A stretch of DNA of 64,000 nucleotides from Lepidurus packardi (taxonomy: Eukaryota; Arthropoda; Branchiopoda; Notostraca; Triopsidae), in the NCBI GenBank assembly GCA_023053545.1, contig JAKZAN010000001.1, positions 3,802,565-3,866,564 of the forward strand, in the 5' to 3' direction. Under the pieces are notes generated by a model. That model was given only the letters and a program-made list of their open reading frames with translations. It was not told where the DNA came from and ran no database searches. The translations under genes and the position numbers were made by a program. Positions 34,386 through 46,000 of this stretch are shown in pieces (the first letter of the stretch is position 1; each line of letters starts with the position of its first letter).

Positions 34386-36099
34386 ATACTACTCGAAGTG
34401 TGCCAAAATCGCGAAGTCTTCAACATCAACTTCATCTTCATTATTATTGTTGTACATATTGTTGCTGAAGTACTGAACCATTGCAGCCGTCACTTGAAAA
34501 TCCCTACCACATAAATTTCTACTGGAAAGGTACGACTTAATTCTAACAATTGCGTCAAGCATTTTAATCTCAATTCTATTGCGTTGTTTGTTTTTTACGT
34601 ACGTCACTAGCGAAAATACTCTTTCTACAAAAGCATTAGAAATTGGCAACGATAAACAGGCTAAGCAATATTCAGATAACTCTCTGAATGCAAAAAGTCC
34701 TTGTACGTCCAGGTAACTTCTGATTGACGTCCAGAACTCAACTACGTCTCTAGGGACGGCATTACAAGACTAATTACAGATTACAAGACTAATTTTTCTA
34801 TACTGGTCTTCGATTATCTGAGCGTTCGTTCCCATTAGGTGAGTCAGGGGTAGCTCAGAGAAAGCAACTTTATCCACCTGTGAAAGAACTCGACTAGGAG
34901 ATAAGTATGATAGGCCACGAAATACTTCTTTGTTTTCAGGTAACCGTGATTCCATCTGAGAGATTAGTTCCAACAGAAACTTCAAACACCTTGCCTGCAC
35001 GGTTTCAACTACTTTCGCGGCGCCCTCTTTCGCGCCGCAAATTTGCTTTTGAACAAAAATCTTACATTCGGAGGAAAATTTCGCACCGAAGTCTATATGA
35101 GAAAGAGGTTTTTGGTAACCTCTAGTATCAAAAACTCTCCCCTTCACACTTTTGTGATGGAGAGAGAGCTCAAAGAGAAGCTTCTCGGGGTCCACACTGG
35201 CACTTTGGAACAATGCATTAATTTGTTCGAATTCTTTCACGAGGGGCGTTAGAAACACAATCAGGAGGTACACAGAATCGTCTTTCATCATATTGCTGAT
35301 CGACGAACACTTGTACCTCACGCTAGCGGGAGCTTTGAGTTCTACTTGGTTAAAATAAGCTTTCAACTCTTGCCAGTTTACAAGCAAGTTGTACAGAACT
35401 TTACCCCTAACTAACCAGCGAGTAGCCGAGTATTTTTGAAACGGAGTTGGAGTACCTTTCCTCTCGCTGTTTACGTCCATTGTTTCGAATAAGCCAAGGA
35501 AATCCTCACGCCTTATAGGCGCATTTTTCCATTTTTTTCTCTAACCGCGTCAAGCGTGCAAATATAAACAGTAAACATGGTAGTGCAACACTAAGCCGAT
35601 TACAGCGATCTAAACCGAAAAAGTGACCACAACAATGGCGCGTCTAAGGTAGGATAAATTCGATTAGATTAAGTAAAGCTAGGTTTCAGCTTGTTTGGTC
35701 ATGAATTCCGCAGCAGAATGGTAGAAACCAAGAAAGTGGTTGGGACTGTATGCATGCTTGCGTAAAGTAGGGTTAACTTGGTTATCTCAGACTTAGGTTG
35801 ACGGTTTAAAACTGGAAAACGTGGTCGGGATATAATGGAAAGTACATACCTATCTGAGCTTTTTTAACTTCGTCATTTTTAGATACAGCTACTGGCTTGA
35901 ATGATAACTGCCCCTGACTGCTGGTCTTGCTAGTGTCTTTTGCTATGTGCAAGGCAGTCTTTTGGTGTTGCTCTAGAGAACCCTTGTGGGCTTTTAGGTT
36001 TGAATGGCACAAAATGCAATACGCACTTTCGGTGCCATCAGAGCTCTTCTTCACCCATGGGAGGTCGGCTTCCCAGTCCTTTCTATATTTTCTGGACAT
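34386..36099 (-). pseudogene. Broken hAT transposase
   Basis: Three pieces on the minus strand. Residues from 36099-35806 form a BED-like C2H2 finger (YCILCHSNLKAHKGSLEQHQ, then HIAK). A middle piece, 35480-34773, starts near PFQKYSATRWLVRGKVLYNL. The C-terminal dimerisation region is at 34760-34389 (CLSLPISNAFVERVFSLVTY). A 19-bp direct duplication at 34762-34798 carries an in-frame TAG between middle and C-terminal pieces. The catalytic region between 35806 and 35480 is shortened and not readable in one frame. The element looks non-autonomous. Confidence 0.85.
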
Positions 36100-36515
36100 C
36101 CCTGGCAGACCGTACTAGCATGTGATAGGAAATGTTAATGAAGAAATAGGCTACAGTACAATGATGCAAGAAAATGCAAAAGAACACAATTAAGTATGAA
36201 CACAAAACTTGACAGGCAGAATGCACCGCGAGATAACCCATAAAGAGAAACCAATAACAAATGAATTGTATATCTTAAAACTACGAGTACTTACCAGCAC
36301 AACGGATGTTAAAAATTACGGAAGAATCATATGCGCCCAACAATAACTACGTTTTGACTGTATCGAAACAAAAGTCTAGCGGGCGTGACACGTGCGTCAC
36401 ATAAAATGTAAACACGTGGACTAAACACAGGAACTAAAAAGACGCGTATCAGGATCATACGCCGGACCCAATCACCTTCCGGAAACCGTACGAAGCGCGA
36501 AATACAAAACACGAA

Positions 36516-36541
36516 TGCAAAAAAAAAAAAAAAAAAAAAAA
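36516..36541. repeat. Poly(A) run of about 26 bases inside the hAT element
   Basis: Simple A-tract following GAATGC. It may be the tail of a small retroposed insert within the hAT, but no body was identified. Confidence 0.6.
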
Positions 36542-36836
36542 ATAGGAGCCAAAAGCTAATTTATCGAAACGTGCATTAATTTAGAGAGATTATTCTGTAG
36601 CCTAGAATGAATTTGCGACGATTTCTCCAAACAAACCATAAACAAACCAAAAAACCAAACCAAATTTTCGTAAACCAAAGCGTTTCAAAACAAACCATTT
36701 TTCCCATTTTTGGTTTGCAAAAAAACCATCTGGCAACCCTGTTCAATGCAACGGCCTTATATAGTGTGCTGCGGCATGCAACCCTCGCAGCGGATCGCTA
36801 GCCCCTCCCCTAACATGGCTGAACCCGCTTTTCTGC

Positions 36837-36880
36837 GAGTTGCAGCGGCTTGCAGCGGCTTGCAGCGGCTTGCAGCGGTC
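36837..36880 (+). repeat. 10-bp minisatellite GGCTTGCAGC
   Basis: About four tandem units. Immediately to the left, the minus strand reads AAGCGGGTTCAGCCATGTT, a phrase nearly identical to one in the hairpin repeat at 19296-19314. Confidence 0.75.
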
Positions 36881-38229
36881 TAGAAGAAGGGTTGTGATAG
36901 CCAATCCACCGTTTATTGTGCAAGCATGGGCGCCGCGTGTATTCATACAGACGCGGTGTTTCTCTTCTTCTTTTTCACTCTTTCAGTCAACCCGGCTTCT
37001 CGCGAGTTCGCTGTCCTGGGACCTCCCTTTTTCTCCTTGCGCCATATACCGCCTTTCCAACACGGCACCCGACCCCCTCCTCAGTACACCCGCTGGGCTG
37101 CCCGCTCTCTCATTCCCCATTACATCAGTTTACACAGTGCCTTATGGGGCTTCCATATAGACTTTCCTATAGGAGAAATGCACGGTTTTTATTTTACTGC
37201 GACGTAATTATAAAAGAAATCGATTCGGGTTTTCAAATATTGTATTCTTACAAGAAAACACACATTGTGATATTTTTTTTTTTATTTTCATAAGGTGAAT
37301 TTGAAAAAAATTCCGGGCTCCCTAGTATTATATACTGTGCATGAACGTTTATTATTCATTTTCGGGTTGGTTTCTGTAGTACATAGTAATTTCTCGTGTT
37401 TAATCTTAACTGTATTTTAATTAGTGCTTTTGCGAAAGTTTCCTTGGTTTTGCCGGCAATATGAAACTGGTCTGTAAAGTTCGTTATTCGCAAGGGTGAA
37501 ATGGTTTCGACACAGAAAGCCGTGGTGTTCAATGCACGCCAATGGCTTTCGTGTCTGTAGTGTGGAGCTATTTTTCATCGCCTGACACGTGGGATACGGG
37601 AAATATGGAATTTATTATGTGTTTGGAGGATGAAATATATCATACTTATGAGCATCGGCATGTGTATTTTTTATCCAAAAGATTTACTGACAGCTACACT
37701 TTATGACAACACCTATATACCCCTTTTCGCACAACCAAACTACGCAAAACAGTATCCCGCCGACAAAGTTAACCCTATATACCCCTAGCTTTTCATCTTT
37801 GCGTATCATTTTCCAAAATCCATCTACTAAATTTCTTCCACACTTCATTTCATTCTTTCTCTTTCCCCAATCTTTTCACCTATTTCTGTTCTTTATTCTA
37901 TCCTCTTATTCTCATCGTTTTATTCTCATTTCTCAATCCCCTCCATCGTTCTCATCAGAGACTTCTTTCTGACATTTTAATTCCTCAGGCAAAGAACAAA
38001 CTACGCCAAGTTTATCGACCTCGTCGCATAATATCTCACATTCAAATCAGCCCGCTCCTACTATTTCAACTTCAGCCATCTGTTGACAAACAGTCTACAT
38101 TCACACTCACACCTCCCAGCTCCGACTTGCCCAGCTTATTCGACAGTTAGATCTGTGTTGTTCTTTGTACGAACATTTCTAGTTGTGTTCTCCCCCGTAT
38201 TCCGTGTTTGCTAATCAGGTGTAGAAATT
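36881..38229. other. Upstream region of PRPF38A, no separate gene recognised
   Basis: Several overlapping open frames at 36840-37293 and one at 37703-37972 reflect pyrimidine-rich sequence (long T/C runs at 37790-37980) rather than protein. CCAATCCACC at 36901 and a GC-richer 36920-37090 stretch may be promoter. The block 37980-38225 is probably the PRPF38A 5' UTR. Confidence 0.4.
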
Positions 38230-39514
38230 ATGGCAAATCGCACAGTTAAAGAAGCTGTTGCCATAAAAGGGACAAATCCGCAGTATTTGGTGGAGAAAAT
38301 CGTTCGTTCAAGAATTTATGACTCGCGTTTTTGGAAAGAAGAGTGTTTTGCTCTCACAGGTTAGCTTAGATTGCCAGACATTTAGATTAATGTAACTTGT
38401 TGGCTAATCGTTCGAATTGTTTATTTAAATTTAGCTGAACTGTTAGTGGATAAGGCAATGGAACTGCGCTACTTGGGTGGAACTTACGGTGGCAACATTA
38501 AACCCACGCCGTTTATTTGCCTCATCCTAAAAATGCTCCAGATTCAGCCTGAGAAAGATATCATTGTCGAGTTTATCAAAAGCGACTTCAAGTAAGTCCT
38601 TTTATTAACAAGATACATATTTTAAGAAATATTTCGTAGATATGTAAGAGCCTTGGGAGCATTTTACATGAGATTAGTGGGAACTTCTATAGAATGCTTT
38701 AAGTATTTGGAACCTTTACTCAATGATTACCGTAAACTCAGATATCAGAACAGAGAAGGCAGTAAGCAAAAACTTTCTTAAAAATCTATGTTTTATGGTG
38801 TGAATTTTCACCTAATATCTTCTATTTTTCTAGAGTTCGAATTACTTCACATGGACGAATTTATAGACCAGATGCTGAGAGAAGAACGTGCATGTGACGT
38901 TATTCTCCCCCGTATTCAAGTAGGCCACTCTAAATTTCATTCGTCTTACAAACATACTTAAGTGTCCTTATTTATTTAATATTATTATTGATTTATTTGT
39001 CATTGTTTCAAAGAAACGTTACGTACTCGAAGAAGCCAACGATCTGGACCCTCGAGTGTCTGCTTTGGAAGAGGATCTCGAAATGGAAGAAGACGAACCC
39101 ATGGATTCCGACAGAGGCTCACCCGTTGAGGAAAAGAAACCTGCCAAAAGCCGCGAAAAGGACCGCCATCGTGACAAACCGAAAGACAAAGACGAACGCA
39201 AGAGACACAGAAGTCGTAGTCGCGAAAATGAACGCGATAAAAAACGTGGCAAAAGTCAAAGTCGTACCCCCGATCGCGATCGTTATCGTAGTTCAGGTTC
39301 AGATCGCAGACGCAAATCGCCTGATCGTCGCGAAAAGGAACGAGAAAAAGATCGGCGTGACCGCGATCGAGACGATAAAGATCGCAGTCGGGACAAAGAG
39401 AGAAAGAAGGGTAAAGACAAAAGAGACAAAAATGTTAAGAACTCACAAGAGGTGGAAATTGCAGAAGCAAATACCCTTCGGGCGAAATTGGGTATGGCTC
39501 CTTTACGACTGTAG
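38230..39514 (+). CDS. PRPF38A: Pre-mRNA-splicing factor 38A
   Basis: Component of the U4/U6.U5 tri-snRNP and pre-catalytic spliceosome, needed for activation. Five exons (about 38230-38359, 38435-38591, 38640-38761, 38834-38919 and 39014-39514) join in frame to 331 residues (human 312). The PRP38 domain fills exons 1-4, with GTNPQYLVEKIVRSRIYDSR, RYLGGTYGGNIKPTPFICL, DFKYVRALGAFYMRLVG and MDEFIDQMLREERACDV. Exon 5 codes KRYVLEEANDLDPRVSALEE, an acidic patch and a roughly 90-residue Arg/Asp/Lys/Ser-rich tail typical of spliceosomal RS-like domains, ending LRAKLGMAPLRL as in other animal PRPF38A proteins. Introns are 48-94 bp. The exact first base of exon 1 is uncertain by two bases. An AATAAA lies about 45 bp after the stop. 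Confidence 0.97.
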
Positions 39515-40016
39515 GTCTCTGCTCTTCCTGAAATAGTGTCGTTTTTCTTAAGTTGCTTAATAAATGATTTCAAAGCGATGTTCTTTCAAGTGTCGGCTTA
39601 TATTTTTCTTACAAGAACACCGTTTTTGCCAGGATTTTCGGGAATTGAGGATTCTGTAGGGCTTAGATTCACGAGCTTTTGCTTCTATTAGCATTGGCGA
39701 ATAAAGCCAAGCTGGATTAGTACTATTTTAGTTAAGAAAAAAAAAGAAACAATCACTCTTATATTTTTGGGGGGTTTTAAGAGTAAAGAAATCGATGTCT
39801 ACGTTGTTCAAAGTAGCATGTTGCCTGCACACGCTCTGAATTTCCTACACCTTTTCGCGAAAGCAAGTTTTTGAAGGTAATTGGGATTAATTGCTATATT
39901 GAAAATAAAAAAGGGTAAAATTCGGCAAGTGGGAAAAGGTTTTTTAAAATAAATACTTCTCAAAGCTGAGCGCTCTACGCTACGTGATTTACAATAATAA
40001 CAAGGACGTCTTGATG
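39515..40016. other. Convergent 3' intergenic region
   Basis: Only about 500 bp separates the stop codons of PRPF38A (+) and the MISP-type gene (-). AATAAA at about 39559 serves PRPF38A. On the minus strand the sequence after the stop is AT-rich without a clear hexamer close by. No gene is seen. Confidence 0.5.
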
Positions 40017-43000
40017 CTAATTTTCGTTTTGCTGGATACGAAACTCCCACTGCGCTATCAGGGCGCTTTTTCGACGAGCGCCCTTTGCTTCTTGCTAAAA
40101 TTAAAGAAATACCAATATAACGAACAACAATATAACATAACAAATATAACAGACAACAAAGTACCAAATGTTTCCTTTCTGGAAACGAAATACTCGAAAG
40201 TCATTTGATGGTTATTTGAAGGGCATTGCAAGGCTGAAGTAGAGTTTCTGTGAATATTGACGTGGAGATAGACGAAGATTGAAGATTTACTTACCGAAGT
40301 TTGTTCCTTGGGATCGCCGCCATAGAGTTGCTCGGTATCAGCTAAGTTAGAAATGGAAAGCGCGCTTCGCAAACCAGAAATTCCATGATTGGCTTTGTTT
40401 TCCACAACTTCGCTTTCATCATCCATCATAGCTAGTAGATTAGGCTGCGATTTGGCAAACATTTTCATACGAGCTAACCTAAAAGCAGTAAAAAGGAAAA
40501 TTTTACATATTTCATGAGATGCAGAGGATTAACAAGGTCTACCTCAGTTCATCTTCTCGTTGCTTCATTTCTTTCAATTCAACCTGAATCTTATCTTCAG
40601 CCGTTGCAAAGGCACGCCTAGGTGGCTCATCTTCCCTCTTTTCAACCTTTTCTTCAACGACCTACGAATATGGTAACAAAAATGGTAAATTTTTAGATCA
40701 CATTTCACTCTACAAGTTTCCATCATTATTACGATAAATCAGTTTTAGTGATTCATTTAAACAGTACGAAAACTTGGCTTAATTTGTTACCTCAGGCTTG
40801 GCTACGAGTCTAAATGGTTCGGAAGCGACAGGGGAAACGATAGGAGGCGTCGTTTTGGTGGGTTTGGCGCCCAAATCAGGTTTAGGAGCAAAAGGCGTGT
40901 ACGTTTTGCTCACGAAAGCGGGCGGGGCGTTAATGCGTCCACGCGATGCAATAAATTTGGCCATAACGCCCTTTTGCGAGCACGCCGGCGTACTAAATTT
41001 ACGAACTGGTGAAAAAGGCATCGACTGCTTTAAACTATGCGCAGAAATTGCACGTATTAAAGGTGCCGCCTTAACGGGAACCGTTAATGCTGTTTCGGTG
41101 TGAGCTGAGATTTGCACTGGAGCAGCCTTCCTAAGGGCTAAAGGCGGGGACTGGGGACTGGGCGTGTCTGCGTTTAACTGACTGGCCGAAGCTGGGCGTT
41201 GGCGTTTCTCGCGAGCGCTTTCATATTCCGCTGAAAATTCAGCCAGTTGCGACAATCGTGCCACCTTATTTAATGGCGGGAAAAATTTCATTAATGCGCA
41301 TATGAATAAAACTTTATAAATAAAGTTTTCTAAATAAAACATTTGGTAAAATAAGCAATTTTTTGGTTACTTTAGCATCGACACGTTCTTCGGAAGTGGT
41401 TTGAATTTGTCCGGTGCTCCGCAGTTCTATTTCGCGTTGGGAAGCTTCTTCAATTTCTTGCTGGATACGGGAAGTGGCCAGTCGGTGTTGCACGTCGCGC
41501 TTATCGGTGACATTCGTACGATTCCCCACCTTTATTACCTTAAGAAAGCGAAAAGATTAACTTTTTTCTAAGAAATAGAAAACGCCCCAAAAGTTGACGT
41601 CTTCTAAACCCTCCACCCACCCAAACAAAAAACTTACTTCCTTGTCTGGCTTGGTGGTTTGATTAAGGAGAGAGGCCCTGCCCTTGTCTTTGCGTAGTTC
41701 TTCTTCGCGATCTCTGGCCAACCGGATCTCCCGTTCAATGGGCGTTTCCTTAAAGGCTCTACAAATACGTATAAAATACATAGAAATACACACAGTACAT
41801 ATAATAAGAAAAAAAGGAAAAAATTCCCACCTGAGATGATAAGCTGGTGCAATTTCCTCTTCATCGGGCTCTTCAAATGGCTTAACTAGATTGCGTCGTT
41901 TGGGCAGTTGACCCAGTCCATTATTTTCGTGTAAATGCGTCAGTCCCGGAGTGCTATGATCTCCAGAACTATGCCCTGAGCTCATTGAATCCATTGATTG
42001 AGTCCTCTGGTGCGGAAAATGCGAATTCCCGTAAGTCACTGGTGTTTCTGGACTGCCCACCCGACTAAAAAGATTCCCAAAATGGCCTTATTTTTATTTC
42101 TTTTGGGGGGGGGGGGCTGGGATCTTTTATGGGGGTTGGAACGGGATGTAAGACTTTCTTCTTGTTACCTGTTGTGACCATTACTGCCCAATTCTTCGGT
42201 CGTGGCTTCGGCATCCGAATAATGGCCTTCGTCTGTGGTGGGAATTGAGGCGAAATTCTCGTTATCTTCGCTACTTGGCAACCCTGTATGTCCTTGGGTG
42301 TCACTACTATTATTACTGCAGTATAATCGTTCGCGCATGAGCTTCACTTCTTCTTCCCTGCGACGCAAATCGCGTATCTCTTGCGCAATCCTGGCCTCAG
42401 CCGAGGAAGAAATGACAGAATTTTCCTCCCTAACGACTTCCGTAATTTCCAAAACTTCTGCGGCTTGCTGCAGTATTTTTTTCGGCTCTTTTTCCTTAAA
42501 GTTATTTCCTAACTGCAGAAGTTTCAGCGCTTCTTCACGTTCCTTGGCCAAGGATTCTTCGCGCTCTTTCTGTAGACGGATTTCGCGCTCTATCAAAGTT
42601 TCTTGGGGATTACTGGAAGAACTAAGGGCGCCTTCCTCATCGCTTGGTATTGGTTTGGTAAAAATGGCGTCACGGTGAGTGTCTGCCCGTTTCGTAACTA
42701 CTTCCACAATTGTGGGGTTGGGCTTCGGTTTTGCCATGGGAAACAAAGGAGAATCGTTGTCTTCGCTAATTCCAAACACGTATTGCTTCTTGGGTTGGTG
42801 ATGTTCGATGTCTGGATCGGTAATAATGGAACCAACTTCTACGAAACCGTCGGCAGGCAAGTCCAAACGAACATCATCGGGGCTAGGAGATCCGAAGATG
42901 ACTGATTCTGGGCCAGTGTATTTGAGTTCGGCAGTGTTATCGTTATCGAAACCCGGAGGCGGAGAAATAGCGCACGATAAAGGGAAATTGGAACGCGGTT

Positions 43001-46000
43001 TTGCTAAAGGCGAATCTGGGTGCATCGCATCGTTATTCATCATCTTCGCTTCCCAGTATTGTTTTGTCTTCTCCTTCTGCGCCAAAATGGAGTCAATGAC
43101 AACCTCGCCTAATCGAAACCACAGTATAAACCCATCAGCGCCACGAATCAAATCACGGAGCATGGAACGTAGAAATATTCTTACTTAAAACATATAGGAC
43201 TTTTATTTTTTTAAAATAAATTTGACAGTAATGTAACTAGTATAAATGCGGAGGGTGCAATAATGTCATTTTACTTGTTTTTGCCTTCGCTAATTTCAAA
43301 AGGCAAATTAATTTTTTGCCTAAACGGAAAAACCCAAAACGGAACTTTGGGACTGTACATATCGTATACAATATCCTAGACATTATTTTTACTATATTTT
43401 TAAGAAAAAAATTAACACAAATTAAATATGTGGTTGTAAAGTTACCATTCATGCCAATTTATGCGCAGAAGCAATGAGCGTTCATATATATACCCATGCT
43501 AAACACATTACGCGGCCTTGCGGTAGTTAAGGGTGTTACAAGCTAAGTTATACGATTTTTAGCCTTAATTAAAGTTACTCTTAGTGTTTTGCTACAGATT
43601 TCACACCACCTTAATAAAGTAAAATGATTCAAACCGGATTTAAAAGGCATATATGAACAAGAACAAAAGGAGACAGTAGTTGAAAACCTTGATTCCATTT
43701 TCTGCACAAATTGATGTGACAAAAGACAACTTTGAAAATGTTGCAAGAATCTACCTGGCATTTCTCAATTTCACTTTTGCTCTCACTTTCTAGTTCTTAA
43801 CTCGTGATTAACGGTTTTATGAGTGGTGGCAATCGCACGAAATACCGTCTCGGAGTTCAACCTTTCTATCTTATCAGTTATTTCCTTATTTCAAAAACAT
43901 CATTGAAACATTTCCAAATTCCAAGATAACAGAAACTCGGTTAAGGAACATTTTTCAGCGACATCTACACTTGTTGGTCCTCCATAATAATTCTTACTGA
44001 ACTGCTTTATAACTTCTTTGGGGTTCTAGCGCAAGGATTGTTGTTCGTAACAGTAAGAAGTTTTATTGCAAGATGGCGGCCACGGGAATGGAACTAAGAG
44101 GGGACTGAAACTTGTTCTCTTGGGTTATCCAAACGTGACTCGGACTTGGCTATGGAAATTATGCTCTGGAAGCTCAGGTTTCGCCTAGCTGGCGGGGAAA
44201 AGGGAAATGAGCTCTTAAGAGCATCTTACTTGCGGCAATTGACAAATCAACAGGTCAAGCAACTCACGTACAATTGTTCGCCTCACGGCAAAACCAGAAC
44301 CTTCTTCTACCTGACGCTGCGTTTTCTTCGCATACTTGTGGTTTTAGTTTTAGCTCCTTGTTTTATAGTTTGCGCATCCTGCACACGATCTACCTTGACA
44401 GTAAACCTTTTTCCAGGGCTTAAGTCAGCGAGTTATAGCTAATATTTTATAATGTATTTTTATATATTTATTAAAATTTCCCTTAACAAATACGATAAAT
44501 TGCTGCGTTCACCTATTTTGCCATTAGGAAGCTTGCTACTGGTCCCTTAGCGCTTTGAACATTCTTCTTTGACAGGTCCAATTAAAACCCAAAAGAATCC
44601 TATTACACTAGTCAGGTTAAAAATATAAGGACTTGACTTCAAAAGAAAAACTAATGCTTTCACCTTTAATATTGTCTTGTTCAAACTAAAGAATTTATTC
44701 AAGTTTAAAAATCAATTAAGAGAATCTAATAATAACGACAAAACAATAATGGTAACTAATAGCGGAAGTTTTTATTTAATACGCCGAATCTAGCTTAGAA
44801 TAAAATCGGTAACTCTTGAAAGAGCAATAGCAAAAAATCACCCCAAAACTCATGTTCAGATTTTGATGTGCTCTTGTATAGTCAACACTTTGTTAACAGC
44901 CCACCGCCTGCTTTCAATTAAAAAAAAAAAAAAAAAAAATAATGCTATCACCGAAAAATTTTACCCATTTTTTTAAAAGAATCGTTCACCAGTTATTCGC
45001 AAGTAAACGTATGGTTGTAACGTCACGTACATATCATGTACGTGGCTTACGACTCCTATCGCCATAGTTCCAATGTACTTCCGTGCTTCAAGCAGTAAAC
45101 AAAGCTCTCGGGTACCATGGATATGGCCACGTCTGTGATGTCAGGAAACTACGCTACACAATTTCTTAAAACTTGTTCCTTTAATAGCTTAAATACTACT
45201 TCGCGTATGACTAAAAGAAAAGTAACACTATATTTTTCATTCTCTTTTTAAAATTGTCATTTTTGGTAGCTTTAACTATTTCTCTTTAAGGCAAATTTTA
45301 AAAGCTGAGAAATGTATAGACAGGAAACTCGAAACAACATCTTTCACTCGGTTGTTCCGCCTCATCAAACACGACGTTCCAAACGCCAGGTGTTGGATTT
45401 TCGAGCACAATAAACTACCCAAAAAGGTAATGCTTTATGCATTGGTCAACCGAAAAAACAGAGGAACGACAAAATCTAACATTTCCTCATTTTCTAAGGA
45501 TTCGCAACCTCACGAAGAGCGGAAACCCAAGAACCGATAAGCTTCCCTCATAGAAAGAAAATAAAAGAAAAAAGCATGCTTTTCAACTTGACTTTGGGGG
45601 TTTATGTAAAGGTACAGCGTAGTTTGTAACATCACATGTCTTCCTTTTGTTATTCAAAAGCACGTTAGTCAGTCTTCGTCGTTAGTCAAGGCGGCGACTA
45701 CGAACCCACTAAAAGCTTCAGAACTGCCGAACGGACGGAAGGAAGGGCGTCGTTCGCCCTTGATTAACCAAGCATCATCTAAAGCTTAACCAGATCCCCT
45801 CTCTCATCAACATTTCCCAAGGTTGGGGAATATCACCACGATCATCAACACTCCCCAAGTCTCGCTGTGCAATATTTAGCCTAGAACTTTTCTATTAAAA
45901 CTAACCTGACTCGAATTTCATCCGTTTTTTTTTAATATTCCAGTGAGATATATTTCACGCACTTTGTGTAAACGAAACTTGCCAGAACTGTTTCAGAAGA

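Larger units (their letters stand above)
33823..36741 (-). mobile_element. hAT transposon with 14-bp terminal inverted repeats and 8-bp TSD
   Basis: The ends are CAGGGTTGCCAGAT at 33823-33836 and its inverse ATCTGGCAACCCTG at 36728-36741, flanked by the perfect 8-bp duplication TTCAATGC at 33815-33822 and 36742-36749. TIR type and TSD length are hAT hallmarks. The 2,919-bp element contains broken transposase pieces on the minus strand and many CAAACCA words near both ends. It is inserted just upstream of the MULE-like element. Confidence 0.95.

Noticed and set aside
36840..37293. Three overlapping plus-strand frames of 93-125 codons
   Set aside because: They overlap in different phases in pyrimidine-rich DNA upstream of PRPF38A and show no domain or splice logic.
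39019..39573. Alternative frames of 96-182 codons over PRPF38A exon 5
   Set aside because: They are shadows of the Arg/Asp/Lys-rich tail, whose low-complexity codons keep other frames open.
42235..43188. Plus-strand frames of 100-147 codons
   Set aside because: Antisense shadows of exon 3 of the MISP-type gene.
44919..44938. Poly(A) run as a processed-gene tail
   Set aside because: No coding body or target-site duplication is visible upstream, so it is kept only as a simple repeat inside the intron.
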